This document shows positions 9,234 to 21,500 of a stretch of 39,083 bases of DNA, piece by piece. The DNA comes from Beroe ovata (taxonomy: Eukaryota > Ctenophora > Nuda > Beroida > Beroidae). The notes beneath the pieces were generated by a model. It had not been told where the DNA came from. It worked only from the letters and a program-made list of their open reading frames with translations, and did no database searches. The stretch is taken from the NCBI GenBank assembly GCA_946803715.1, contig CAMPET010000002.1:1008441-1047523 (forward strand), written 5' to 3'. Positions within the stretch are counted from its first letter, which is position 1. Every line of letters starts with the position of its first letter. Both the position numbers and the translations under genes were made by a program.

Positions 9234-12068
9234 ATGAGCCACTGGTCAAGCTGTGATAGCTCACTGACTGCTACAGAATGTGACTCTACACAGACACCAG
9301 TGACGGTTCATTTCTCTTCCAGTGGAGGAAATCACGTCTCCACTTGGTCTGAGGCCTACATAACGAAACTGTTGTCACACCAGTCCTCATCTGTCTCCCA
9401 ATCCTCATCTGTCCCCCAATCCTCAGCTGTTCTCCAATCCTCATCCTCCCTCGCTGTGTCCTCAGTCCCTCCATCCTCCTATTCAGCAGATTGGTACAGT
9501 TTAGCGTATGGGACACACTATGGATATTATGGAAACCAGGTTGCATATGGCAACAGTAACGACACGCGTGCTGTTGCTAATAGCAACACTGTGGAGAATG
9601 ACCCGTATGGGAGATACTCCCCAACCAACGCGAATGATGACACAGAGTATTTGGATGCAACCCTGATAAACAGTGGCTCGTTTAAACCGTTTCCTGGACA
9701 TTTGACTGCTAGTTTCACCAGCTCACAAAGCTACAACCAACACCTAGCTCATAACCCCACACACAACCCCACACATAACCCCACACATAACCCCACACAC
9801 AACCCCACTCATAACCCCACAGATAACCCCACTCATAACCTCACACNTAACCCCACTCATAACCCCACTCATAACCCCACTCACGACACCACTCACGACA
9901 CCACTCATAACCCCACTGCTGAGAGCGTAACTGATGTCATGGGTGGGAATGCGAGAAGACAGCCCATGCTGCTCATGGACAATGTTAATGAGAATGCTCG
10001 CAATCGTGTTAATACACAACCTCAACCCGCCCCACTGCCCGCCCCACAACCCGTCCCACGGCCCGCAAACCCGCCGTATTCATCCAGACAAGTGAGAGGT
10101 AGCGGTCAGTTTGCTGTGAGTTCACTTCTCCAGCGCGGAGCATTGGAAAAGTTCACAGCAGCAGGAAGCAAGAGGAAAAGTAGTAAGAAGAAGAAAAAGA
10201 AGAAGAGCAGAAAGAGGAAGTCTGATATGGAGGAAAAGGTTGTAAAACAACCAGAAACAAAGCGATCAAAACTAGCTCAGTCTCAGGAGACAGAGCCGAC
10301 TCTTTTACAACAGTTTTTAGTTGCAAAGCAACAACAAGAGCAAGAACAAGAACAAAAATCAAAACAACAGCAACAGCAACAACAGATACAGAAACAACTA
10401 CAACAATTGACTGAGAAACGGACAGGACCCAGTTCTAAAAATCAATCACATGAAGACGTCGGAAAACTGAAAAATATGGCAAATCAAGCCTCTGGAAAAC
10501 CGCACTTCACCCCTTCATCAACGTCTCAGACGTCATCATCAACGAGACAGCCAATGAACTTGATGAGATCTACGCTGACGAGACAGCCAATGAACTTGAT
10601 GAGATCCAAGCTAAGTGATGTGGAGGATGATGGTGACATGGATGGCGAGGCCATGTCAGAGGATGATGATGAGATTGTCAACTCGCTGCCTGATTTACAG
10701 ACTCTTGCCGGTTGCCAGAGATTTTCACCCATCTTCAAGGTGATGTTTTGAGCCCACCCCAATTCGCATTGATGACCTTGACGCCATCTTTCCCTTGATA
10801 TTTCTTCTCACTCCATATCATTCTCACCATAGAGACACAAATCATTCATTGACACAGTTCCGTTTAACCACTGTTTATCGCTGCTACATCCCCAATTGAC
10901 ACCTTTTCATCCTCTCTTCAGGTAGAGGTCTTGTCGATTGATGATGCAGATAAGACTTATTCTCGTAAGAAATACGGCGTCGATCAAGTAAACATCATCC
11001 AAAATTCTAGAAGTGTGTTTCCTGGAACCCAACACGAGAGTAAGGAAAACCATTGAATATCAGATTGAATTTTCACTCCAAAGTCGACTTTCAAACCACT
11101 CACACTCAGACATCACTCCCCTAACATCACTCCCCTGACATCTCTACTCCAACAACACTCCCCTAACATCACTCCCTTAACATCACTCCTCTAACATCAC
11201 CACTCAGATATCATGTACTACGCCCCCCTTCCGGGCTGTACGGACGCCCTATGCGTTCCCGTCACCAATCCCGATGCCAGAGCTGGCACACATCCAGATA
11301 AGCTATGTGCAGGACAGCGGTACACAGTATGGCTGGACGATTCGGATAGGAACTTCCTCTGCCTCAGAAAAGTGAGGAAACTTGTTCAGTAATCTCTCGG
11401 TACCAATCATCATGTAGGAGCCAACCGTATAATAATTCAGAATTGCAGCACTTTCGCGCGCGTTCTGAACTCATCGCCTCCCTAGTTACAGCGAGAACAT
11501 CCCACTCTCCAAATCCCTATCTCTTATCGCGGTTTCTACCCTGGGCATGGTATAGTCCGAGTGAACATCTCTGAGATGTTCCTCGCTCGAAACAGCCCAG
11601 CTGGCAATCCGGCAGTGTGGAATAATCTGATCAGATCTCTGCCTAATACCGCACCTCCAGATGTTAGTGTGACTGCTGTGTTTCCCTACACCACCAATAT
11701 CATGATAGCCTCCATACAGACTGTTAGACAACAAGTAAGTCGGGTTAAGTTTATCCGGTTCTTCGCATTTGTGATATTCATTATTGAGAGTTTACTTCAC
11801 TTATTATATTTACTTCACTTATTATATAACGTTCATCGATTTTCCTCAGGATGAAGAATATGGCGAATACTTTGCCAAGTTTGTTCTCTTCCCCTACACT
11901 ATCGACCCAATATACCGCGAGCCGACATTCCCCATACCATCAGAAAACCTCCGATCACGGTTCGAAATAAGCCAATTTTTCGTATCGAACTCTATGAAAC
12001 AGTCAGGCTTAATTGAGATACCTGATAATTATAGCGGCGCGGAGTTGTTAAATGTGAAATTAAGATGA
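9234..12068 (+). CDS. Gene C: unknown low-complexity nuclear-like protein, paralogue of gene A (749 aa, 5 exons)
   Basis: Exons 9234-10739, 10922-11039, 11208-11371, 11492-11734 and 11850-12068 join with matching phases (0, 1, 0, 0). The ATG lies 3 nt after an acceptor-like TTCTCTCTATAG. The long first exon encodes Ser/Gln-rich sequence, a (NPTH)n repeat at about residues 173-229, a strongly basic run (KRKSSKKKKKKKSRKRK, a likely nuclear signal), a Gln-rich coil, a duplicated TRQPMNLMRS and an acidic patch. The later exons form a globular domain with YTVWLDDSDRNFLCLRK, GFYPGHGIVRVNISEMF and FPIPSENLRSRFEISQFF. Exon 4 is 243 nt in phase 0, exactly like exon 2 of gene A, and aligns with it. No family recognised; a chromatin-related role is only a guess. 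An ambiguous base lies at 9847. Confidence 0.8.
9750..9917 (+). repeat. Coding minisatellite, 12-bp unit (Asn-Pro-Thr-His)n
   Basis: About 14 in-frame copies of AACCCCACWCAY, some mutated to Asp-Thr-Thr-His or Asn-Leu-Thr. It contains the unresolved base at 9847. A 12-bp unit keeps the reading frame when copy number changes. Confidence 0.95.
11098..11207 (+). repeat. Pyrimidine-rich intronic minisatellite ending at a splice acceptor
   Basis: Degenerate copies of AACATCACTCCCCT run up to the CACTCAG acceptor of gene C exon 3 and appear to form its polypyrimidine tract. Confidence 0.75.
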
Positions 12069-12179
12069 TTATTTTCTAGTGTCTGTGTTGATAATGTATG
12101 AGACAGTGAGAGCAAAATGGGTATGGATTTTTGACTTTACACTTTTGGAGCACACTGTATGTCATGGATAGAAGGTACA

Positions 12180-12517
12180 CTCTGATTTTCAGATTTGGCA
12201 AACTTTACGCATGGCGCGAAATTTGCACGACATTTCTTCTGCTCTACCCGCGCAAAAACTACTGAATTTCGCGCGCGCGAGGGCTGCGCACGCCTTTGCC
12301 GCTATACACGAATACATTATACACAGCGTTTCTTGAATCACATTTCAAGACGCCACTATAACATAGATAGCTATATAAAAACTACCCCTTCTCCTAAAAG
12401 AAAACAATTCTAGGAGCATTTGTATCTTTCTCGATGAACTAAGATATATTGTTCATGTCTATAGAATGTATCATTTTGATTGAAGTAGTTTGGAGGGACA
12501 TAGCTTGGTAATGATAA
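12180..12517. promoter_or_regulatory. Upstream region of TOPBP1 with a CG-rich repeat-like patch
   Basis: This fills the 449-bp gap between gene C and TOPBP1. A patch at about 12207-12300 (ACGCATGGCGCGAAATTTGC ... GAATTTCGCGCGCGCGAG) resembles the CG-rich repeat near 3935-4030 (GCGCATGGCGCGG ... GAGAATTTCGCGCGCGC). The rest is AT-rich. No TATA box is clearly placed. Confidence 0.4.
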
Positions 12518-15500
12518 ATGGACTGTAAGAAGTTAGTTGCAGTGAATGATCAAAGCAACTACAGTGCATTTCTTGAAGAAGCAGTTGTTTTAGTCAGAAA
12601 GGTTAGCTACCAAACTGAATTTTTTCTCTGACATATATGCAGAAGGGGGATTTAGTTTGACATAAACTCACCCCTCACTCTCATAGGTTTTGAAGATAGA
12701 ATGCCCATTACTGCATGCTAGCTGTCTGAACTCTGAGACTGACGTTGATCTGTACCTACTGCCATTCTTTGAGGGGGAAACATTTGAACTGGTGAAGAAA
12801 ACTGGAGTTCCTATCATTGGACCGGCTGCAATATCATTCTTGCTAAAACATGAGGTTCCAATGTGTCATATTTATCGAGAAATGGTTCTTGTTTTGGATA
12901 ATTATCATTAAAAGGACCACGGAGTGTGCTATGAGAATCCCAATTATGACATAACCCGTCATTATCGACAGGTGTTGTTACCGAGACGTTTAAAGAAAGG
13001 ACAACACATGTTCTCGGTATCACTACAGAAAACTAGAGTTTGCTGCAGCAACATTGATAAGGATACCAGAGAGAAACTGTACCAACAGGTTGGTGATGTT
13101 GACAAAAACAACTCTGCTGCTAGGGAGTGCATCCTCCGTTGCTAGGGAATGCATTCTAGTCTGTTATTCTTCATCTGTGCATATCTACTATGATACTATA
13201 ATTACAGGTGATAGCAATGGGTGGGACTGTCAGCACGACACTGACATCTGAAGTCACACACCTTGTGGTTGATGAAGTGGGCAGTCTGGTAAGTGTGGAT
13301 TTACCGTTAGCGGTAGTGTGACTTACCCTGCCCCTTCTTTTGACTAACCCTGTCCAATGTCCAATCCTCCCAAATACCGTTTTTCTAGTTTACTTTTCCC
13401 CCAGAAATATCAATGTGCTGTGAAGCTGGGTATTCCCATCATGTCTCCATCCTGGATCACGTTCTTGTGGGAAAAGTCCAAATCCCAGGTGACTTAATTA
13501 TTTCCCATCCGAAGCCAGACATCTGCGGATAACTGAGCTTTATCAAGCGTACAAGGCCAGCGCCCTACACGCTAGCTGTTGTCTACTTCTAGACCGATTC
13601 CTGTAACATTTTCCCATACATTTGTCAGGTCATTGAAAACGACGCCACGGTAATGACGGAGTACAAGTGCTTACCGTTTAGAGGGTGTACGATCTGCGTT
13701 ACCGGACTGGATGCAGCGCAGCGGTCTGATATCCAGGTCCTGACCGCTAAATATGGGGGCACTTACAGCGGTGACCTTGTTATGGATAAGTGAGTTCATG
13801 ATGGGGTTCTTAGATTTCATGAAGAATTCAAATATAATTGATTTGAATGATGTTCTTGATCCTTCCACACCATAATCCCAGGTGTACCCACCTCATTCTT
13901 GACCAAGCGAGTGGTAACAAATACGAACACGCCCGCAAGTGGAAAATACCATGCATTAAATCTGCCTGGTTCTATGAGTGTATCAAGAAGGTTAAGCCGT
14001 TGTAAAAAACCCGTGTCATTTGAAACTGCGAAATTGATGATCCAGTACAGCATCTTTTCACTGAGCCGAAGAGAATGGATCAACTTACCTGAAGTTGACT
14101 CTTGTCCTCACCCTGTACCATGTTTTACCAGGGAGTATGTTTAGAGCTGGCAGAGTTCCAACACTCGACCACCACGGCCCCGGCAAATGACGTGTCGTAC
14201 CGTCCAGTTCTTGAAGAGACGCGGGATTGTAACACTACAGCGGGCAGGTATAGTCGGCGGGACGTTTAATAAGGACGTTCAGTTAGATTGGTTTAGTTAG
14301 GACATCTTTCTTTACGAGAGATGACATGATTGAATGATTGTTAGACGATGATTTGATATGTCACAGGAATGACACCACAGTACTCTCTCAACTCAACACA
14401 ACTGATCTTGACATTCCACTCAGTCAGAACAAAGTGAGGAAGAAGTGTAGATTCATCCTAACCTCTATCGGCTAAAACCATGATATCAAATGTAACACTG
14501 TTCAAGATGGTCCATACCACATATATGAGATCAATGAAATATCTCTCGCAGGGTTACCTAGACGGATGTAGGATATATGTGTCAGGGTTTACCAGTGCCG
14601 AACAGGACAAGATAAAGAAGCTGATAAACCATGGTGGAGCCATGCGACTAGATGTCTTGTCTGAGAGAGTTACTCACATAGTGTCCAAAGTGAAAACTCT
14701 CAAAGAAGTGGGTGACGGGTAACTGAAAATGAAGCAAGTCGCAACATTGAGACAAGTTACAAGGTAGAAAAGTTAAAGATCATTGTTCTTTATCAGTTCT
14801 TTATTGCAGGTGGAAGTGCTTAACGGAATGCAGCCGGAAGCTGCTGTAGTATCCGTGGACTGGTTGATCAAGTCAATGCAGGAGGGTGCTCAACAGTCAG
14901 AGGACGTGTACACGCTTCTCCCCACCAGTTCGGGGGAAGACCCCCACGATCCTCTTCCTTCCTTCAGACAAGTGAAAACTAAGAAACCGGTACGAAACAG
15001 AGCTGATCTGGATTAAAAAAGCGACATGATGATTGCAGATTTTAATATCGGTTATTTTTGAGAGAATTTGTGTTTCCAGGATGCTTCGAACGCGATCCTC
15101 GACCAGTACAGAAGTAGTACAACAACCGGTGATACAACCCTGAACAACACTACATTGACCACAGCCGATCTCACCAAGGCAGCGCGTGATGTCACCCTAG
15201 TAACGCGTGACGTGACCCTAGCAACGCGTGACAATGCCACATCATCGACTAGCAGTGAAAAATCAGCAAACACAACTAGCTCTAACACAACCGCCCTTGT
15301 TAACAGTACTAAATCAGCTTCTGATTCAACGGTTTGTTGTGCAGAGGTCAATGAAGCAGCATTGATCTATCCATCAACTTGAATTGAATCCACTGAAGCA
15401 TGACAATCCAGGTGGATTCAATTGAAGTTGATGGATTACTATCTGGTTAAGCAGAATTTCAATAGCTGTCCATTGCAGATGATACAAAAATCGGATCTGT

Positions 15501-18500
15501 TCAAAGGATTTCGGTTTGAGATCTTGGCAGATACGATTCAAGCTAAAATCAAAAGACTGGTTCAGCAACAAATCATTGCCCATGGCGGCTGCCTGAGGTT
15601 CGATACAATCGAAAATATGATTCAATCCAAGTTTCCTTATTGCATTCTTTCGAAGTTATAGAAGATGAAATTTTCTAATCCATGTTCCAGGAATGACAAT
15701 GTAGATTTTGTAGTGGGAGACCCGTTCAAGACTAAGGAAACAAGTCATACCAATTCTACTTTCGTGACATACATGTGGATCCAGAGGCAAGTTTGGTGAA
15801 ATCGGTGCTTCTTGAAATCAGTTATTTTGACACCATACTTTCGCTGACGTCACTCAGTCACTTAAAATTGACACCACGGCCACTCTAACATTGACACTCC
15901 TTCAACATTGACACCACTTAAAGTTGACACCACTCTAACGTTGACACCACTCCAGATGTATCCAGGGCGGTAAGATCCTGTCTGTGGGTGACAACCTGCT
16001 TTTCACCCCACGGAACATACCGCAAGACTGTAACGTGTTACAAGGCACTGTAGTCTGCTACACTCAGGTACAGAGAGCATACCTATGTTCAGCAAAACTT
16101 TTCCATCTGACCATCGACTTCACGATTTTTTGAGTCATTGTTCGCATCGATCCATGATAACAGTTTCCATTTTCAGTTCTCTGGATTTGAGTTGAGTCAC
16201 ATTTGTAAGCTAATTGAGACCCTGGGCGGGACTCATCAGGGAACATTCACAAACAGAGCTATAGCAGCGACTAGCTCTCAGCCCTGTACCCATCTTCTAT
16301 ACCAGGTGGATAATTGAGTAAAATATTGAATCAAATATCTGAACTTATCAATAAATGTTTTTCACGGGTGGCGTATTTGTAACTTATTGGCTTCAATGAA
16401 TATGATCAAGATGTTCGTTCCTCGTTGCTTTTCAGTGTACTTTATCACCCGTTAATTTCAGTGTACTTTATCACCCGTTAATCTCTCAGCGATATGAAGG
16501 TGACTCGAAGAAGGTTCTCGCTTCATTCAAGTGGAAGTTGCCCTGTGTTCATATCACTTGGTTGTACAAATGTTACGATACTCTCAGTTTGGTGGATGTG
16601 ACACCATACCTCTATGACAAGGAGCCACCGGGTTAGTGGTGTCACTCTGGTGTCAATATCCAGCTCTCAACAGGTTTCATTATCGTGATATCCGTTATAC
16701 TCAGGTAAGCGTGATAAGGACCAAGCTGCTGCGAGCTCAACAGAAGCCCTCAGCAACGCTGCATCGAAACTTTCTGAAAAGGTATCTGAACCAGTCAGCA
16801 ATCAGTATCCACCCCTCAACTCAATTGGATATTAACCCATGTGATCCTTGTTCCAATCTGTTACTATCGGCAGTCAATATTCGGTATCCACCGTTTCTCA
16901 CCGTTTATACCAAATTTATTTTTGATTCCAGCCCCCCCCCCTGTATCTGCAGATTCCTGTGGAGACACCAGCGGTGACGATCACACGATCAGGTTCCATA
17001 CTCAAACATGACGATGAGGGATTTGTCACTCCGATGAAGTTGAAACCTAAAAGTGTCATCAATGTCAGTATAATCACATGATCAATTCACTATGACCAAA
17101 ACTCGGCATTGCCGATATAACCAATGAAGAATCGTGGAAAATATCCAACAATGAAGAATATCAAACAATGTTGTCTCATGTCTGTTTCATGGTGTTCAAG
17201 ATGCAATGAAATTTCCCCGTATTTCAGGTAGAACCCGCGCTGGAAGCACTGGAATCCCCGGCTCCCGCCCTCGACACGACTGTCAGCAGTCTGGAGACTG
17301 TGTACAAGCGGAACATTGCTGCTGCCCTGCGGAAAACAGCTGCTCCACCCCCCTCCACTAAGATACTGAGCGGGGTGAGAAATGATGAGTGGGAACTGAC
17401 GAGTGGGATGAGTGGATGAGTCGGTCGATATCCTTAGAATTGGATTTCCTTAGAGTTGGATATCGTTAGAATTGGATATCGTAAGAATTGGATATCGTTA
17501 GAATTGGATGTCCTTAGAATTGGGTTTCCTAAGAATTGGATGTCCTTAGAATTGAATATCCTTAGAATTGGATATCCTTAGAATTGGATATCCTTAGCAT
17601 TGGATATCCTTAGAGTTGGATATCCTTAGAATTGGATATCCTTAGAGTTGGATATCGTTAGAGGGAAATCCTGAGGGTGGCCAGGAAAACACTTTCATGG
17701 AACATGAACCCAACATTACCATGTAACCCCCCTCCTTTCTTCCAACACATAGGTGACTCTAGTTGTGAAGCAGAGTAAGAATATTGAGATACCAGCTGCT
17801 GAAATTAAAGCTATGGCCAGACGTAATGGTGCTGCTGTGAGGACTTATATCGACAGAGCGTGCACTCATGTGATTTGCAGTGAGTTCATCTGTCCATCAT
17901 GTTGTGCAGTTCACTTCGATACATACGCTATGCATCAGTCGTGCTCACAATTCCTTAGTGGGGTTTCTGTTTCCCCTAGCGCACGCATTTTGATAAATTA
18001 TCAAATTCTGCCAGCGAGAGAGAAGGAATAACAAATTAATGTTTTCCAGGTTTGAAGGATGTCCGTGAGCCGAACATGGAGGAGGCAGCTAAGAGGGGTG
18101 TCAAGGCGGTGTCATGTTACTGGGTGTCAGCGTGTGATGAGGCGAAGGAGCGCCTCCCCGAAGCCGAATTCCCTCCTGGATTTGATCCAAAGAGATCACT
18201 CAATATTTCGGGTAATTACACCTCAAGAAGGTTGTTTTCCCATGTCATGTCACCGTCTCTCACCACTTTTCTCACTCTCACCCTCTCTCACCACTTTTCT
18301 CACCCTCTCTCACCACTTTTCTCACCCTCTCTCACCACTTTTCTCACTCTCACTCTCACCCCCTCTCTCACCCCCTCTAGCCGTGGAAGATGTACAGGTC
18401 CCCGCAGTTGAGATAGACAATACTCAGCAGTTGCCGGGACACAATCCTCCCCCTCCCCCTCCAGACATGGATAATCCTCATTCACTGGATGCTGTGAGTG

Positions 18501-21500
18501 CACTATTTTATAGATGATACATCAGAAGATCACGAGTTCTGGTGATCTATAGTTAATTTAAGTAAATTGAGCGATCCATCAAGTCCCCAACATTTTCCCG
18601 AAAATGCACTCAATTTCAGAATCTACAGAAGGAGATCAAGATGTTGGAACGAATCACTTCATCAGAGGAAACTTCCTCTGGATTTGTTGCCCCGGGTATG
18701 TTACGAATTCTCCACATCAAGTTTTACAGCCCCGGTTCCCTATGGACATTGGACTGTTACGTGACATGTTTTGCACAGCGAAACTGTGGAATTTTTCGTC
18801 GAATTTCACGCAATACTTATGTTTCCTAGGGTAATTTTTCTCTGTGAAATTTCTCTCTGTGTATGTCACGTGACATTGGACAGTCACGTGACCTGTACAT
18901 ATTCCACAGGAACACCTCGGAGTAGAGGGTCCAGCAAGCGGACTACATTCCGGAAGATAGAGAAGATAGACTACCCTGTGGAGGATCTCATGACGCAACC
19001 TCACTCTACCGGTATGTGACATTGTGAAACGTGCGACAGTGTGACACGTGGCGCGTGATAACTGATGATCACGTGTAAATAGTGTGGCGACTATTATAGA
19101 CTTTCAGTGATACCGGGTTTCCCTCTCAGTGACATACGAAGATGGTCAAGAGACAAGGGAAGCAATTCTAGCGGGAGAGGAAGGACCCAGGACTAGAGTG
19201 GTGTCAAAAGCTCCTCTTGACACCCGGGGCTCTGTTGACACAAGATCGGAACCAGTTGATCTTTCCAGGAAATTTGATATTCCCGATGATACCCTCAATA
19301 ACTCGAACTTGCCCAATGTGTCCCTTGCCCCTCATTCGTCCTCCACTCCCAACGCTAAATCTGACGTTAAGGTGACTTGCATGCTAAAGATGGTTTTATG
19401 ATGTTTCAAACCCAATTCGGCAAAATCTTTCAAATGTGTCACGTTCTTTTATGTCACAGGGAGTTCCGAAACTCAGCGAATCCGAAGTCAAGGAGTTAAT
19501 CAAAGACTTCGATTCCACTGATATCGATATCTCTAGTGATGGTGATCTTGAGAAAGCATTGGACTCGCCCCCTGTTCAGCGTTACTTCCTTTTTACTGGT
19601 AATACTGTTGGTCAAGTAGGGATACCAGAGTTCGAAATGGCTGTAACCTTGGCACACTCTGATACTCTGTAATTTGATAATCAGGAATGAACGATGTTGA
19701 GAAGAAGGAATTTGGATCCATAGCCCACTCATTCGGTGGGATAGTCCTGGCATCTTCTACATTCGATACCAGATGTACTCATCTGATAGTGAGTGATCAT
19801 ATTATCGTCCCATCTAACTCGTTGATGCTTTAATTAATCTGGGATTTATCATAGTTCTCCTGATTTCTTGATCCTATTCCTAATTTTCGATTCACAGGCC
19901 ACGAAGCCTAACCGAAATGAGAAGTTCATCTCAGCAGTGGGGTCAGGCATTTGGGTACTTCACCCCACGTATCTGACAGCGTGCAAAGAGGGGGGCACGT
20001 GGCTCCAGGAGAAACAGTACACGTGGGATAAATTCTCGGCGGATCTCAAGGGTGGGTTTACTTGATGGAACAGCCCCTCGCCCCAGCAAATAAGTGGACT
20101 TGTAGGGCAAGAGGGAGCAATAATCCAGACTATGACGCGTATGATCGTAAAGAAACAGGAAGATAAGATCGCGCGAAATGCCTTCCCAAATGCCTTTGTA
20201 AAACAAAAATGGTGATCAGGGAGGAAAAGTTTTCAAGTATTTTTTGACCTGTTATTCGCTCTATGTCCCATACTGCGGTAATTTTGTTTCATTAAGGGGT
20301 TCATCTATAATACTGGACACGCGGACCGCGGTTCCAGTGACGGGTACTATGTTACGACTGACGAAGGCAAATGTGATTTGAGTGACATTCGAGCTTGCTT
20401 TTGATTTCTAACTTCTAAGTGGCACTTATATGATTTCCGACCTAGGCACAGTCAAACTGCAGATGTGGAATGCACAATATATTGTTCGATTTATAGGTAA
20501 ATTCGTGTTAGGATCTCAACAGAGAGCACCAGCTTCCCTCTAAAGCCAGTCTTCATCACAGCTGTCATCGTCGAGTGGACAGCACTTCAGACGCCTGATG
20601 GAGGATATTTTATCTGCAAGGTCGAAGCCCTTTAGATCCGAGTGGCTGTATTTCGCACCTTCGCAGATAGCCTTCTTATCCCCAGAATACTTGTCGTTTT
20701 CATACAACCTCCAGAATCCCTTGACAGCCTTGACGACTGAGATCTTGTCGTTCCATCCGCTCTTTTTGAGCAGCCCATCGTTGTGTTTGAGCTTGAGTGC
20801 CTCGGCATCAGTGTCAGAAACGTCCTCATAGAGCCAGATCTCGTAATCACACTCTGCTGGCTCCCAATCGAGCAAGCTAACTGAGGAGATTTGGTCGTTG
20901 AACTCAACCCAATTCACCTCATCACCCTCGCATAGAATCTGCTCCTTTCCCGTGTATCCTTTGTGTTCGTGGACTTTCCAGTTTCCCTTCACCGCCTTCA
21001 CGCTGGTTACCTTGTCATTGTAACCGTCAGTATAGGAGAGGGAGTCTGACACCGTGTGAGATGTCCCAGTAAAAGTGTCATCATTGAAGAGAATCAACTG
21101 GCAGGCGTCTGTGTTGCATGATTCCGTCTCCGTGAGATCCCCTGCATCACAGTCATTGCCTCCGTTAGCAGGTGCCGGGCTGTCACAAGCCCTTGTCCTG
21201 GTCTTTTCCCCTCCGTTGCACTTCGCAGAGCATGCCGTGTACTCTCCCCAGTCGCCAGGTGCTCCGTCAACTTTGCACTCACCTGCGCTACTTGCTCCTT
21301 CACCGTCAGTGTACGCGTCCTCCGGACATGCCGTACATTCCACCGCGTTGTATGTGTCACTGTATGATCCCTGGGGACAGAGCAGACATTCATCGCTAAC
21401 GTTGATGTACCCTGGGTCACACGAGACCGGTGCTTCACAGTCGCTCTCTTGGGTTCCCTCTCCGGCGTTAACAAGCGTGTCACCAGGACACGAATGACAT

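Noticed and set aside
9744-10049. Minus-strand Val/Met/Gly repeat frame
   Set aside because: Mirror of the NPTH coding repeat of gene C.
15080-15351. Minus-strand Val/Ala-rich 99-codon frame
   Set aside because: Antisense of the Thr/Ser-rich linker exon 12 of TOPBP1.
21075-21497. 140-codon plus-strand frame across the crystallin gene
   Set aside because: Antisense shadow of the cysteine-rich exon; the minus-strand frame has recognisable domains and matched splice phases.
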